DNA of 64,000 nucleotides from Zea mays (GCF_902167145.1 NC_050096.1:269722622-269786621), one strand, 5' to 3'; counted from the stretch's first letter, positions 43,614 to 54,879 are shown. Numbers and translations are program-made. The notes: a model not told the origin generated them from the sequence alone.

Positions 43614-46168
43614 TCACTGGCCCCTGCACAGAGCAAACCATTTCCCAATGAACAACGAAGGTACACATCAACTGCATATTTCTAATTGTGTGCAGCATAA
43701 GAACGTACTAGTTTGCAGATGAAGCAAAAATAGCAAACAAAAGTTAAACAGCAACATAGTTCCAAATGATTGGTGTTGCATTGGCATACCACCAACAGTG
43801 ACTATTTGCACAACATTCTCAGACACATAAATGATGGATCAGAATGTGGCATGGTCATAACTAATAACCATGATAACTAATCAAATATGAGATCACAAGT
43901 TCACAACCCACACAAGTGAGAGCTATGATAAAATGATATTGTATCACACTATATATAAATACTAATGCAATAATTCTTCTGTGCAATGAAGGTTCACTTA
44001 TAAATTACTAGCCCATTTCCCTGATTATAAAATAAACAAAAGGGGCAACTCTGGGGCACTTCTACATTTCAGTGTGGGCCTTTTCAGCGGATTCGTCAGC
44101 TATATGCATCTGGTCAATTCAGCAAGAAAATTCTAGCAGCTTAGACTAAAGAAACAATTCTAAAGTTGCGTAGCTTAGCCCCCCCCCCCCCCCCCCACCC
44201 ACCCACACACACACACACACACACCAAAAAAAATATCACATGATCACAGAGTCTGAAAGCTCGAACCATTAGTGGCAAATGACCATATTTTGTGGTACAG
44301 TAGCAGCCGGAGCGTCTCAGAAAAACAACAAAAAAATGAGATCAACCAAGGATGTGAGATGCTGATGAAGCATCAAAAGAAGGACGGGGATAAAAATGAC
44401 AAGTCTCATAAAAACAATATCTCGAGAGATCCTCGTCCGATGAGCAATTATATCCCAATATTTCTTATTGCTCAACACTAATATGATGAGCAATTAGATC
44501 CCAATATCTCTTATTGCTCAACACTATATGCGAGAAAACACACTCAACAGACTGGACAGTCAATTTAGTGTGCTTATAGGATGGATATAGCAGAAACAAC
44601 CAAACAAACGAAGACTTAAATAGTCAGACGCCTTGCTACGAAGACACTCAAAAGGAATCCCCCCTGAAGAACTGAGGAAGGCTAAATGTTAGTCAAGTAA
44701 GTGGCAGTAGAAACAGCCTCAGTCCAAAACTGAGGAACAGAACAAGCATCTACGTTCACTACTCACTAGATAAATTCAGTGAGGAAAAGGTAGATAAGTC
44801 TTTACAATTATTATAACACTTCGGATGAAATATAACACTTCTCATGGGATAACTCTAATACTTTCTGAAAAGGGAACAACTCCCTTAACAAATGTGACAT
44901 GTATGGAGTTAATTCAGATCAAGTAATGTATGGCTTATGAATTACTTTGATATTCATAAGGAGCTAAACCAACCAGTTAGACTCTTCCATTCAGTAGAGT
45001 CACCAAAATATTAAATTCATTATTGGACCATACATTCGGGGTCATAGGTTAGCTATTTTCTCCACTGCTGATTGTGGTGAACACATGAAATTTGTAAATC
45101 CCTGATCTGAGGGCAGCATGTGTGGAGTCACTCTACTATTCACCCAGAACTTATTAGGCATTTTTTGACACAAAAAAAAAAGATTACCCAGAACTTTGCT
45201 AATGAAGCTAGGATTTTAGTGACTATAACCTAATAAAATGGAATTAAAAGAATTACACCTAAATCAGATAGATATAATACCAAAAGTTAATACAAATGAT
45301 TGAGTGCCAAATTTTGCAACAAATATGATAAAGAGACAATATCAAATTAGTGACACAAACATGTGTAACCTAATAAGTTGGATCACCACATGCCATGAAA
45401 ATATCTACCAAAAGGCTCCTAAATTTGTAGCATGTTCAACATCCTGGTACTACCATACAGTGCACCTGTTTCGTGGATGCCTAAGTGAGCTAAGAATGAG
45501 TTTGGTGCAAATGAAAGTATTCCATCTCAAGTATGGGTAAGCTCACACAAGCCTTCCAATTCAGCCCCGTCGACCAGGGTAAAACTGTGCTCAGAAGTCA
45601 AAATTCTCCTCAGCGCAACTCAACCCGCAAACCAACTCAGTTCCACTAGGTGTGGCAAATAGAACTTCCCTAGACATTTCGTCGAGCACTTGGCGATCAC
45701 AATAGAACTCGCTCCAATTCGTCACCTCTACCCACTGAATATCTGATCAACAAATCAGCCAGCAAGAAAAATGGCAAGCACAGGCACACAGAAGCAGTGC
45801 GTTAACAGGTACATGTAGCGGTGGAGATGGGATGGTGGCCCTGACCTGATTTTCTTGATGAGGATCTCGCGGAGCTTCTTGCCGAGCTCCTGGGACCGGA
45901 CGCGCTGCATAAGCGCCTTACGCGCGAGCACGCGCTTCTCCGAGTCTTTCACGTGGTAGTGGGTGCGCGCTCGGATAAGGCGCTCCATGCCGCTGGACCT
46001 CATCTTGCGCTCCATGACCGCCAGCGCCCGCTCCAGGTTCCCGTCCCTCACCTGCACCACAATGCCCCGGGCTTGCTGCACCTGCCCGCGGTGCCCTGCC
46101 TCCATCGCCGACGGCCGCGCAGCCACAGCCGCAGCCGCAAGCCCACGCGCCCGTGCCACCGCCTGCAT
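43614..46168 (-). CDS. Organellar (probably mitochondrial) ribosomal protein S21, two exons
   Basis: Exon 1 is 45846-46168 (ATG 46168, MQAVARARGLAAAA). It encodes VQVRDGNLERALAVMERKM and SSGMERLIRARTHYH and ends in REILIKKIR. The pattern of a short basic protein with an N-terminal Ala/Arg-rich presequence is that of plant bS21 family proteins, which bind the small ribosomal subunit. A donor AG|GTCAGG ends exon 1. The acceptor TGTGCAG before 43623 gives a 10 nt final exon (43614-43623) that completes the Arg codon and adds Gly-Gln-stop, giving 110 residues. The family commonly ends close to this point, so the splice is plausible but unproven. The 2.2 kb intron has a microsatellite. A ~1 kb TIR element begins 82 bp upstream of the start. 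Confidence 0.75.
44179..44225. repeat. Poly-C and CA microsatellite
   Basis: An 18-C run followed by two CCCA units and about 12 CA dinucleotides, within the S21 intron. Confidence 0.95.
44440..44526. repeat. Tandem 46 bp stem-loop repeat
   Basis: Two units (starts 44440 and 44486) each open with ATGAGCAATTA and close with TTATTGCTCA, so each can fold into a hairpin with an 8-9 bp stem. Located in the S21 intron. Confidence 0.85.
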
Positions 46169-46249
46169 CGTTCTCTTCCGTCTCCTCCCGCCGCCGCACA
46201 CACTCGATGGAGCGTCGGATTCGGGATGTATAGCACAAAAAAAAACTCG

Positions 46250-47256
46250 TGAGTTTTTTTGCTATTATAAACCTTCTTTCGAGCGGCTTCGATAAAATAG
46301 ACCTCACAAACTGGGCTTCGATAAAACAGTCTTCTCTACCTTGCCCAACCTTTATAATAGCATTTGTAGTCAACATAAATCAACTTAATACAATTAATAA
46401 TTTCTTTTATCTCTTTCTACCGCTTTTGCCCCTGTTCTGTTTTGGAAACATCAGAACACATTCGTTTTTCCTCGGGAGTCTCCTATAGCCGCATGTCCAG
46501 GAAATAACAGAACACCGCTGTCCAGGAAACAACATAACGCAGTCAGGAACGTTATCCAACATAAGTAACCATTTTCATTGGGTACAACTGTATAAAGCAT
46601 ACTCTGGCATAGTATTTGCACCATTGATCTCGAGAGTCTGCAGGGTAGTTGTATCTGTGTTGACGACCCTATAGCAACTCCTAACGTAATGTCCTGTTGT
46701 CACGAGAAAAATGAGATTAAAGAAGAAGAAAACATTGCCACAATTGTAAAAGGCGAAAACAAAGCAGCTACACTTACCAATTTGTTTTTCATGGCAAACA
46801 TAATGGAGCTAGCATGTTCGGCAGCATTCCCCTTCCCCACTATAGGAAGCAGAATGCAACTGCCAGCAAGCTCTTCAGTACCTGAATGGCATCTACCATC
46901 AACTAGGTTGCTGATAATTGCATTATACAAACGGATGCGCCTGAAGAAAAATTAGGACAACCAAATATCTAGCTCTTCTTTCTTGTTATCTGCATTACAT
47001 TCATCTTGTGCACTGCTTTACAACTTACCTACATGACTTGAGCCAGACTCAGCGACGTAGCAAGGTAAAATAGATAAGGGGCAAAAATAGTCTTCTCACG
47101 TGATAGAAAGAGTTAATGAAAAACTAAATGAATATTGTTGGACAGATTCTATTGTATAGTTTGGACAAGGTGGAGAAGACCATTTTATCAAAGGCCAAAC
47201 TGTGAGGTCTACTTTACAGAAGCCGCTTGAGGTCCAAAATAGCAAAAAATAAACTC
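46250..47256. mobile_element. Long-TIR DNA element with captured gene exons (Pack-type)
   Basis: About 1,007 bp bounded by imperfect inverted repeats of roughly 110-120 bp (46250-46370 and 47135-47256). They share GAGTTT...TTTTTTGCTATT, AGCGGCTTC, TAGACCTCACA and GTCTTCTC in the same order. Long TIRs of this kind suggest a Mutator-like element. I do not see a 9 bp target duplication; TCG flanks both ends and may be a 3 bp one. The interior carries spliced exon fragments of a CAX gene and no transposase, so it is non-autonomous. It sits between the S21 start and the next gene. Confidence 0.75.
46640..46940 (-). pseudogene. Captured CAX (cation/proton exchanger) gene fragment
   Basis: Two exons on the minus strand, 46778-46940 and ~46640-46693, separated by an 84 bp intron with GTAAGT donor and a pyrimidine-rich acceptor ending CAACAG. 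Joined, they read SCILLPIVGKGNAAEHASSI, then MFAMKNKL|DITLGVAIGSSTQI. This matches the conserved GNAAEH repeat region of vacuolar cation/proton exchangers, except for two extra residues (KG) before the motif. Sequence upstream of LLPIVG and downstream of STQI does not match CAX. It is a short internal piece that cannot encode a transporter. Confidence 0.75.
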
Positions 47257-47304
47257 ATCGGTCTCGGTCCACGTACTTTCGTGGCCGTCCGTTTTCTCTC
47301 AGCA

Positions 47305-47626
47305 GATAGACCAACTCTAGTAACATCCGACTGCACATTCGTATTATGCCTTTCATGGTGTGTGCTTTCCAACAGCATCCGTATCACTCCGTGTATTCAA
47401 GCTCTCTCTCGTGGATTGTTATCCGACCGTTTCCTTCCCGCGAAAACTGTGCATCTACTCCACCTCTGGTGGAGCACGATCGTTGGGATAAGTAGAGGAG
47501 AGAGAACACGGATGACAACGGAGTGGAGTGGAAGTAGGCGACATATAGAGCGTGCTGGACAAAGGATATGTTTGAGCGTGCATTTTACAGATACATAGTT
47601 CTTTAGGAGGTCTGTTGGAGTTGGTT
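47305..47626. mobile_element. Possible small TIR element
   Basis: ACCAACTCTAGTAACATCC at 47308-47326 is similar in inverted orientation to 47605-47625 (AACCAACTCCAACAGACC when reversed). The interior is featureless. No clear target duplication. Confidence 0.35.
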
Positions 47627-47628
47627 TA

Positions 47629-48015
47629 GGCTATCCGCAGCGGTTTTCTCTAAATTTTTCTCCCTATATCACTTTTTTAGTCACATCATCAATATTTCAC
47701 CCCTATTTTTTTTATCTCCCGCAGCGATTCCCCCTAAATACTCATCCTATACCCCACTACAACTATAAAATATCATTTTTTATATATACTTTTCATCTAT
47801 TATAAATTTTTCATCTACTAACAATTAGAAGTGAGCCCACGTGAATAGTGTTTGAAGAGTACCACACGCACGCCAGAACGAGGGAGAGAGAGAAGCGTAC
47901 CTCCGCGTAGAGCGCCTGGTAAGGGAGCCGCTGCAGCCAGACGGGCGCATGTAACCGCCATGCATGCTACAAGGCAAGGTGAGGGGGGGTCGCGCAGCAG
48001 GCGCTGCGGACAGCC
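47629..48015. mobile_element. Tourist-like MITE
   Basis: 387 bp with ends GGCTATCCGCAGCG and CGCTGCGGACAGCC (13 of 14 inverted match), flanked by TTA (47626-47628, 48016-48018). 3 bp TTA duplications and a short length fit PIF/Harbinger MITEs. Confidence 0.85.
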
Positions 48016-48146
48016 TTAGGGCATGCACGAGTACGACTCCGAATCGGTAGAGTAGAGACTGCCATGTGGTTTTCTAAATTTCCTATAAAAGGGCGAACAA
48101 ATTTTTTTTTGCGTCCTAACACGCTAAATAGTTTCCTCCTCCCAGT

Positions 48147-48960
48147 TATAGGTGTACATTCGGGCTGCCCGGTCCGGCCCAAGCCCGAAAAGGCCCGTAT
48201 TGTTTGAATTTCGGGCTGGCCCGGCCCATTTGAATTCGGGCCGGGCCGGCCCATGGGCCTAACCCTCGGCCCACGGCCTGGCCCGTAATTGCTTAAACGT
48301 GCCGGGCTCATTTCGGGCGGTCCGAAATTATAAAAGCCCGAAATTCACATTAGGGCCCGAAATTCAATTTTTGGCCCGAAATACAGTTTTTGGCTCGAAA
48401 TTCACATCAGAGCCCGAAATTCAAAACAAATTTAATAAAACAAATAAAAGATAAGACAAATAAATTTGACCAAAAGCAAACTTAATATTTGTATTAAGTT
48501 ACTAGAGCTATGCAATGACTACCTCGTTTACAAAACATTTTGTTAGAAAGAAAAAAAGTATAATCAGCTCTAAATAAAGTTCGTAAGTTCAATTTATTAT
48601 CTAATGTCCATAACAAAAATAAAATTACATCACATACTCTAATTCAAAGCTAAAAAACATATAACTAACATTATCTATAGCTTTGTGTTCTTTATCAAGT
48701 ACATGAAAGTGTGGAATGAAGTGTGATTTTAATAAATATATGAGCCTTTTCGTGCCTCTATATGTGGCATTTCGTGCCTGCCTTAAACGGGCCGTGCTCG
48801 TGCCCACCCATGGGCCGTGACCTCGGCCCAAACCCGGCCCGATATATCAGGCCGTGCCGGTCCGGCACTAAAATATTTCGTGCCGTGTCGTGCCTAGACC
48901 GTGCTTTTTTTACCGTGCTTCGGGCCGGCCCATCAGGCCCGGCCCAAATGTACACCTATA
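48147..48960. mobile_element. Non-autonomous hAT-type element
   Basis: 814 bp with ends TATAGGTGTACATT / AATGTACACCTATA, inverted with one mismatch in the next few bases. A perfect 8 bp target duplication CTCCCAGT (48139-48146, 48961-48968) indicates hAT transposition. Subterminal regions are dense in GCCCGG/CCGGGC and CCGTGC motifs, and the middle is AT-rich without a transposase. It lies about 235 bp upstream of the start codon at 49197. Confidence 0.9.
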
Positions 48961-49196
48961 CTCCCAGTGCCAGTGGCGACGACGGGCGATTGCGAGCCAC
49001 CGCCCTCGCGAAGCACCTCGGACACGGCGACTGCCGACTGACCCGGTACACTGTTTCTCCCTCCCCATTTCTCTCTCTCCTGCGCTGGGTTTAACGCAGC
49101 GGTAGGCGATTTCCCCCGATGCCCCCGTCGTGGGTTTGTCCCCGTGGAAAGAAGCACCGCTCCCGTGGAAACAAGAAGTCGTTCTAGGGATCCAAG

Positions 49197-49433
49197 ATGG
49201 CGGCGCGGATGCTCATCGCCGATCCGCCCAGAATACTACGCCGTCAAGCCCCCAAGCCCCATGCACCCACCTCTCCAGCCACTCCTCCCGCTGCCAAAAA
49301 GCCAGATCTGGTTGAGCGCACTGCAGATTTCGCGGTAATTGTTTCATCGAGACTGCCGTCTCCAGCGCCCGGTGGACCGCCGCCGGTGTGCAGCGACGAC
49401 ATAGAACTCGTCCCAGAGACTCCACAGTTCAGG
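49197..49433 (+). CDS. First exon of an unidentified plant gene
   Basis: ATG 49197 in context AAGATGGCGG begins a 79-residue exon (MAARMLIADPPRILRRQ...) rich in Pro, Ala and Arg and ending SDDIELVPETPQFR. A donor CAGG|GTAAGC follows. A GC-rich leader with CT-rich tracts upstream (48970-49196) looks like a grass 5' UTR. I do not recognise the protein and see no second exon before 52,000, so the gene may be truncated or have a long first intron. The N-terminus could be an organelle presequence, but this is a guess. Confidence 0.5.
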
Positions 49434-49706
49434 GTAAGCCAGCTTCGAATGTGGTAGTACCCAACTAAAGTTTGTCTCTGTCATATCGAATTTTAAATGA
49501 TAATTATGGATGTTAACTATAGTTTAATTATAAAACTAATTACACAGATAAAGGCTAAAAACAAGACGAATTTATTAAGCCTATATTTAATACTTATAAT
49601 TGATATTCAAATATTTAATATGCACGAACTAAACACCCCAAACTCACCTACGCAGATGTTGTCAGGAAGCAGCCCTCCTCTATACATGTCCAAACATGCC
49701 AGTATG

Positions 49707-49764
49707 CCACCCGGCCCGGCCTGGCATGCTAGACCACCCGGCCCGGCCTGGCATGCTAGACCAC
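49707..49764. repeat. 27 bp tandem duplication
   Basis: Two exact units beginning CCACCCGGCCCGGCCTGG, offset 27 bp. Confidence 0.9.
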
Positions 49765-49858
49765 GACGTGTTAGGGCATGGACATGAAAAGAACGATTAG
49801 TCTGTCGCGTCGCGTCGTGTCTAAGGTAGAGCCAAGCCATGGCACGGGTATTCCTTAA

Positions 49859-49927
49859 GGGCTGGTTTGGTGACCAGGGGATTGGAGGGGATCGATTCGC
49901 TCTAGTTCCTTAGTCACCAAATCAGCC
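49859..49927. mobile_element. Very short Tourist-like MITE remnant
   Basis: 69 bp between GGCTGGTTTGGTGAC and GTCACCAAATCAGCC, inverted with one mismatch over 15 bp, flanked by TAA on both sides (49856-49858, 49928-49930). It could be an internally deleted MITE. Confidence 0.6.
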
Positions 49928-51690
49928 TAAGCCACGACGTGCCCGTGTCGGTCTCAACTCCCAAAAAATCAAATACACAAATTTATAGGCTCTCAAGTGT
50001 GTTGCGCGGACGGGAGGGGTGTAAGAGGAGCCTCAGAGGGGAGGAAGGAGAGGGAAGCGGTGGCTGTGAGGTGAGCAGGTGGCGTCGCGATGGATGGGGG
50101 CAAGGGCGAGTATGGGAGAGGCGATAGTTGGAGTCAGGAGATGGGGATGGGATGAGCCTGTCTCGACGGGAGTGGGGAGTTTAGTAGGTTAGACTATGGT
50201 TAATGTGGGAGCCAAGTGGCTAGGAGAAAATTTACCTTTGCCATAGGCCTTTTTTCCTCTTTTGTCTTGAAGGCCTAAATCCCTCATTTGGGCCTATTTT
50301 TGTTTTTACGTCTTCTCTTTCTATTGTACTTTGGCTCCTTTTTCTCCCCTCAATATATTTTTTTGGCAAATGCCCTGCGCCCCTGCCAGCAAATTAAAAA
50401 AAACGTTCTAGTATGACCTCGATGTTCAGTATAATACTGACCGGCCTTCTGGATATTAACCTACACCTGCTGTTACTTGTTTTTTTAACAACAAAATGCC
50501 CTTTTCTGTAAGCTGTCTAGTAAAAAAACAAAAAAAAACCAATCTGTCAAAGTTCCTTTTGCAGCTTCGATTATCAAAGTTCAGCTGCCCACCTGTAGGG
50601 AAAATTTGATGAAATGATGATTCATATACTAATGCCATGTGGGTTTATGTGAATCAACTGATGAAATTATTATGGCGGTGCTAACCAACCCTGTGGTGCC
50701 ACCCTTTTATATTTATGGTTGAATATGAAATACAGTGAAATGTGTCTTAGCTTCGGTTAAGTTCAAGTACTTATTTTGTATAGGATATGTATATTGTTAG
50801 AAGTCTGCGTCTCCTAAAAGCAGTTTGAAACACAAGTTTGTTATTATACCAAGCAAAAATGTTAGATATTAAGTGCTAATATGTGTTGGTCCTTAGTTGT
50901 TTGTGCATGTGATACTTGTCCATCCATTCTATTTTTGAAATAATCAGAAGGTGGTGCATGCCATGCTTGCGCTATTGTAAACAACTTGATGTCACATTAT
51001 ATGTGTCGGATCATCTTGAATTAGAAATTAGCAATTCAATGTCCATGTGGAACTGTTTATGCAATGGAAGAAGAGAAAGGTAGCATTCAAAAGAAAGGTG
51101 CCCACCTGATACAATCTTCCTAAAGTAAACTTGTCATTTCCTGCTTGTGGTTTTGTAAGTGACATCTACAAGTCTCATATGACAAGATAGCCATATCCAC
51201 TGTTAGCAACTACATTTAGTGGATCATGTGTTGCTTCTGTTAAGGTTTTTCTGTTGACAAAAAAGGACTTGCTTGTTTCATTGTCATCTTTTGGAGGGTT
51301 CTCGTTTCTAGCTCAATCCTGGATTCACGTCAATACTTGAACCGCTCATAGTGGCTATGCTATATGTCCAAGCCTCCTAGGTTAACTTGAGGTTTTGTTC
51401 TATTGGATTTCTCGTGAGAAGTATGGATCTACCCTTAAACTTTTGTTATGTTTATAAGACCTGAAAAGCCTTCGCTCCCCCCTCTCTTGTGAAAATAGTT
51501 GAATAGAGAGTGGTGACCGGAGAAATATGATTATTTAGCTTGAACAAGCATATAAGAAAATGTTTTTTATTTATTAATTGTATTTTAATCTCGTTCTCTA
51601 TGGCTGTGATTTCCAATACTTCTAGCCACTAGAAAGAGGTACACCCAATGCTAGGGGCTCCCACATGAGTGGGTTCTAGGCTTCTAGCCC

Positions 51691-52224
51691 ATAGGTATTA
51701 AGGCGACCGACACCTTTTTTATCTTTAGGTGATAAAGCATAAGGCGAGGCAACACCTTAATTATATCTATAAACATTAAAATTTAGATAAAATGTTATTT
51801 ATATATCATTAATTCAAAGTTAATAAGCAAGCTAGCACTTTTATAAGGCCTAGTAGGCCCAATTTCAGCCTAGAAGCAGGAAAAAAGAAAAAGAAAGAAG
51901 CTCACAATGAGTCAGCCCATCCCAACTCGGCCCAACACATTTTAAGTTAAAACTCACCAATAGCCGCTAACAACCTAGCAGGCAGCAGCCGCCAGCACCA
52001 GACTTCCTCTCTCCCCCTCCCCCAGCAGCTCTCCTCTCTCTCCCTCGATCCCTCCACCGCAGCTCTCCCTCCTACGATGGTCGGAGCCCTGCGTGTCGCC
52101 TACGCCCTGCGCGCCCCCTCTTGTGTTTCCGCGCCTTACTCTAGCTGGCAAGGCGACGGGATGCCTTGCGTGTCAAGCTCGCCTTACTGCTTAAGTGTCG
52201 CTTTAGCGACGCCTTAATAACTAT
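51691..52224. mobile_element. Degraded TIR-like repeat
   Basis: ATAGGTATTAAGGCGACCG at the left and, inverted, ATAGTTATTAAGGCGTCG at the right. The interior has several AAGGCG motifs and a CT-rich, gene-like segment (51990-52130). No target duplication is clear and the superfamily is uncertain. Confidence 0.45.
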
Positions 52225-52228
52225 GTCC

Positions 52229-52356
52229 TGGCCTGTGTGAATGTGATAAACTGAGGCAAGCCTTTCCTCCACATTGCGGAGAGGCCGCTTCAAACCCACG
52301 ATCTGGTGACTCAGTGAAATAGCTCTCACCACTACACCAGTCCTGCCCTTCAAAAA
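52229..52356 (-). mobile_element. tRNA-derived SINE
   Basis: On the minus strand, an A-box-like TGGTGTAGTGGTGAGAG (52323-52339) is followed about 25 bp later by a B-box-like GGGTTTGAAGC (52287-52297). This is the internal RNA polymerase III promoter of a tRNA gene, but the rest does not form a tRNA. The downstream AGGCTTGCCTCAGTTTATC resembles grass SINE tails I remember. Ends are approximate. Confidence 0.7.
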
Positions 52357-52959
52357 ACTACTTTTATTGTGTAAGTGAAGGTACAATTTAAAATTTAAGA
52401 TGCCCACATAGATCAATCTTTCTGAAAGTAAATTTGTTCTTACATGCTAAAAATATTGTACTAAGGCTCACATGAGAAGACAACTAGACAAGCACTCTGT
52501 TGTTAGCAACCACATAGAATGGATTTGGCTTTCCATCCTAATATGCCTTTTGAGTTTGTAATTATGTCAATTTTGATGTCTAGTGTTTTTCACCTGAGTC
52601 ATTAGTTCTTCAGAGGCTCAATCTTTGAAGTATGCCAACTTCTTCAAATAGTTTATGATAAGGCCTGATTGGTTGATTGAGAGTTATAAGATGATAAAGC
52701 TAAAATATGGACATTTATTCTTTTGTAGACTTAGACTCATGAATGGCATTTGATACATATGGCAATCATATTATTGCTTTGTGCATATGTATCATGTAGC
52801 ATTAGTGCAATTACATGGTACAGATGGTAAATGCAGTAAGTTCAAGAATACATACTAAACAAAGTAAGTGCATCAATGAAGTTTTCTGTATGATGTATAT
52901 TATCATATGCTTTTCGGAGAGTCGTGTGCAACACAAGCCATTGAGTATTGGTGGTTTGT
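52357..52959. other. AT-rich, no gene recognised
   Basis: No coding sequence or complete repeat. 52400-52530 resembles 51098-51230. Confidence 0.5.
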
Positions 52960-54429
52960 GCTAGACTATTATGTGACTTGGGCTGACTTGGGCTTAGAGC
53001 ATAGTCCAAGAGGGATTAGGCTATGTAACCCTATCTTCACAATATAGTATATTACAATTCTCTCTTCACCTTTCATGGTATCCCGAGCCTCTACTAGGGG
53101 CCTTGCTATTGCAGCCACCATGCTGACGCGTCTCCTCGGGCGTGCCCCCAACATCATCCAAAATGTATTAACTATTTGTTAGTTTACAACTGGCAATTCT
53201 TGTTCTATGGAGTTTGACCTTTTTGGCTTGTCCGTGAAGGATCTTGTCACCTAGAGTCTTCTTGCTCGATCTGATAGCTTTGGGCCCATGTACACTATGT
53301 GGATTCCTGCTTTCACTACTTCATCTTCGTCGATGCGGCATGCCACTATAGCTCCATCCAACACTTGGCATCGTTGCCTCAATCGTCCTAGTCTTGATGT
53401 TGTCCAAACTATCTCGTAGTTTAGTCATCTCTTGTATTAGGGGCACTCATGAGCATCTGTGTCATGCTTGTCAGCTAGAGGTCATCATATTAGACTTCTC
53501 TTCCCTAGCTCCTCCTTTCAGGTTGCAGATATTTCTGGTCTCATTCACTGTGATTTGTGCACCTCTCATGTCAGTGTTTTAGATATTAGTATTACTCCGT
53601 GGTTCACTGGTTCATAATGATTGCTCCCATTACTCATGAAATTTTCCTTCGTGCTTGAAGTCCGATATGTTTACTACCCTTTTTCACTTCGTCGCTTAGG
53701 CTTCCACTCAGTTCATTCATCGAAGTAGCAGTGACACTGTGCACCTCCTCATGCGATATGTTTTCTGGTATAGCTAGTTTACTTCCTTGATCTCGTTGGG
53801 TTTTATCAACGCTAAGTGCCTAAGTTGGACACCTCATGTTCATTCATCGAAGTAGCAATGACACTGTGCACCTCCTCATGTATGTTAACGATATTGTACT
53901 CACATCTTGTAGTATGAGTGTATGATCGTTTTGCAACACACTATTTTAGCATTGCAGCAAGAGTTCGCTATGAAGAATCTAGGCTAGCTTCACCTTTTCT
54001 TGGGTATTGCAGTTGAACACCGCCCCGATGCATTGTTCCTTCAGCAGTGACATTATACTTTGGACATACTTGAGCGCGCTGGCATGGTGGACTATAAGCT
54101 ATGTGCCACTCTAGTGGATGCTTAGGCAAATATTTCCTCAGGTGTTGGTGCTCCCGTTAGTGACCCTACTGCCTATTTGAGCCTTGCGGGAGCCCTTCAG
54201 TATCTCATATTCACAAGGTCAGACATCTCTTATGTTGTATATTCACAAGGTCAGACATCTCTTATGTTGTTCAGCGGGTGTGCCTCCACATGCATGATCT
54301 GTGGGAACCATATTTTATTGCTATGAAGTGGATGCTTTGGTATCTTCGAGGCACTCTTGACTACGATCTTCTTCTGATGTTCTTCGCCGATCGATCTCGT
54401 CGTCTACAATGACTGGCCAGGTTGCCTGG
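52960..54429 (+). pseudogene. Decayed Ty1/copia element, truncated
   Basis: An LTR end (…CTCTCTTCACCTTTCA, to 53075) and a degenerate primer site TGGTATCCCGAGCC are followed by scattered copia pol pieces. These are GAG-pre-integrase (TWHRCLNRPSLDVVQ then LCHACQL, about 53370-53485), RT (NDIVLTSC near 53890, HYTLDILERAGM near 54050) and the beginning of RNase H (VYNDWPGC near 54395). Integrase and most of RT are missing and stops are frequent. Internal duplications: 32 bp at 54207-54238/54239-54270, and about 44 bp at 53711-53755/53836-53880. E5 interrupts it at 54430. Confidence 0.75.
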
Positions 54430-54706
54430 TGTTACGTAGGGCCGTCAATACCAGAGGAGATCTAGGAAGCAGTTAGAGGAGAATCAGGGGAGTAGAATAA
54501 GTTTTGATTAAGTTTGTTAGAGTGGATATGTCGTAGCAGCTAGATGTCATTTGGATAAGTCTTAGCAACTGATCTCCTTTTGGGGATAAGTCTTAGCATA
54601 TTTTTATCTCCTATTATTGGGGGAAGAGTCGGCTGGCCTTAGGCCTATATATTTAGGATTTTGTAATCAAGAAAGCAGGCAATGAAATCAATCTATTATT
54701 CCTACA
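54430..54706 (+). repeat. Putative 5' LTR of E5
   Basis: TGTTACG...TTCCTACA, 277 bp, with TATATATT near 54643. Boundaries are inferred from TG/CA ends and context. No second copy is present. Confidence 0.5.
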
Positions 54707-54879
54707 TCCTCTGTCTAGTCTCCTTCCTGCTTGACACCATTGATCGACGACAACTCGCCGTCGATCGCTACTCCCTGCGCAGCAGAGGTCCTGCGCCCTC
54801 ACCTCTACCCCTTCCACATCAACGCAGCCGTAACATCTTGGTATTTGGAGTCGGCGATCCCTCTTCCACTTCCACAGCC

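Larger units (their letters stand above)
49434..51690. other. AT-rich region, probably intron or intergenic
   Basis: No convincing coding sequence. Contents: a 27 bp tandem pair (49707-49764), a tiny MITE (49859-49927), purine-rich low-complexity sequence (50000-50170), and a segment at 51098-51230 that resembles 52400-52530. Confidence 0.5.

Noticed and set aside
43390..43698. 102-residue minus-strand ORF over the presumed S21 last exon
   Set aside because: It crosses the acceptor at 43624 and lacks similarity to known proteins. Another frame (ASEDISALAIYGQHLCG) is also open, but the S21 phase predicts a stop at 43614.
45918..46376. 152-residue ORF overlapping the S21 gene on the same strand in another frame
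   Set aside because: Alternate-frame reading of GC-rich S21 coding sequence and the transposon TIR, with no family resemblance.
46250..47256. 9 bp target duplication expected of a Mutator element
   Set aside because: Flanking 9-mers do not match. Only TCG is shared, so superfamily assignment is left open.
52240..52350. Functional tRNA gene
   Set aside because: A- and B-box-like sequences are present, but acceptor and anticodon stems do not pair; better explained as a SINE.
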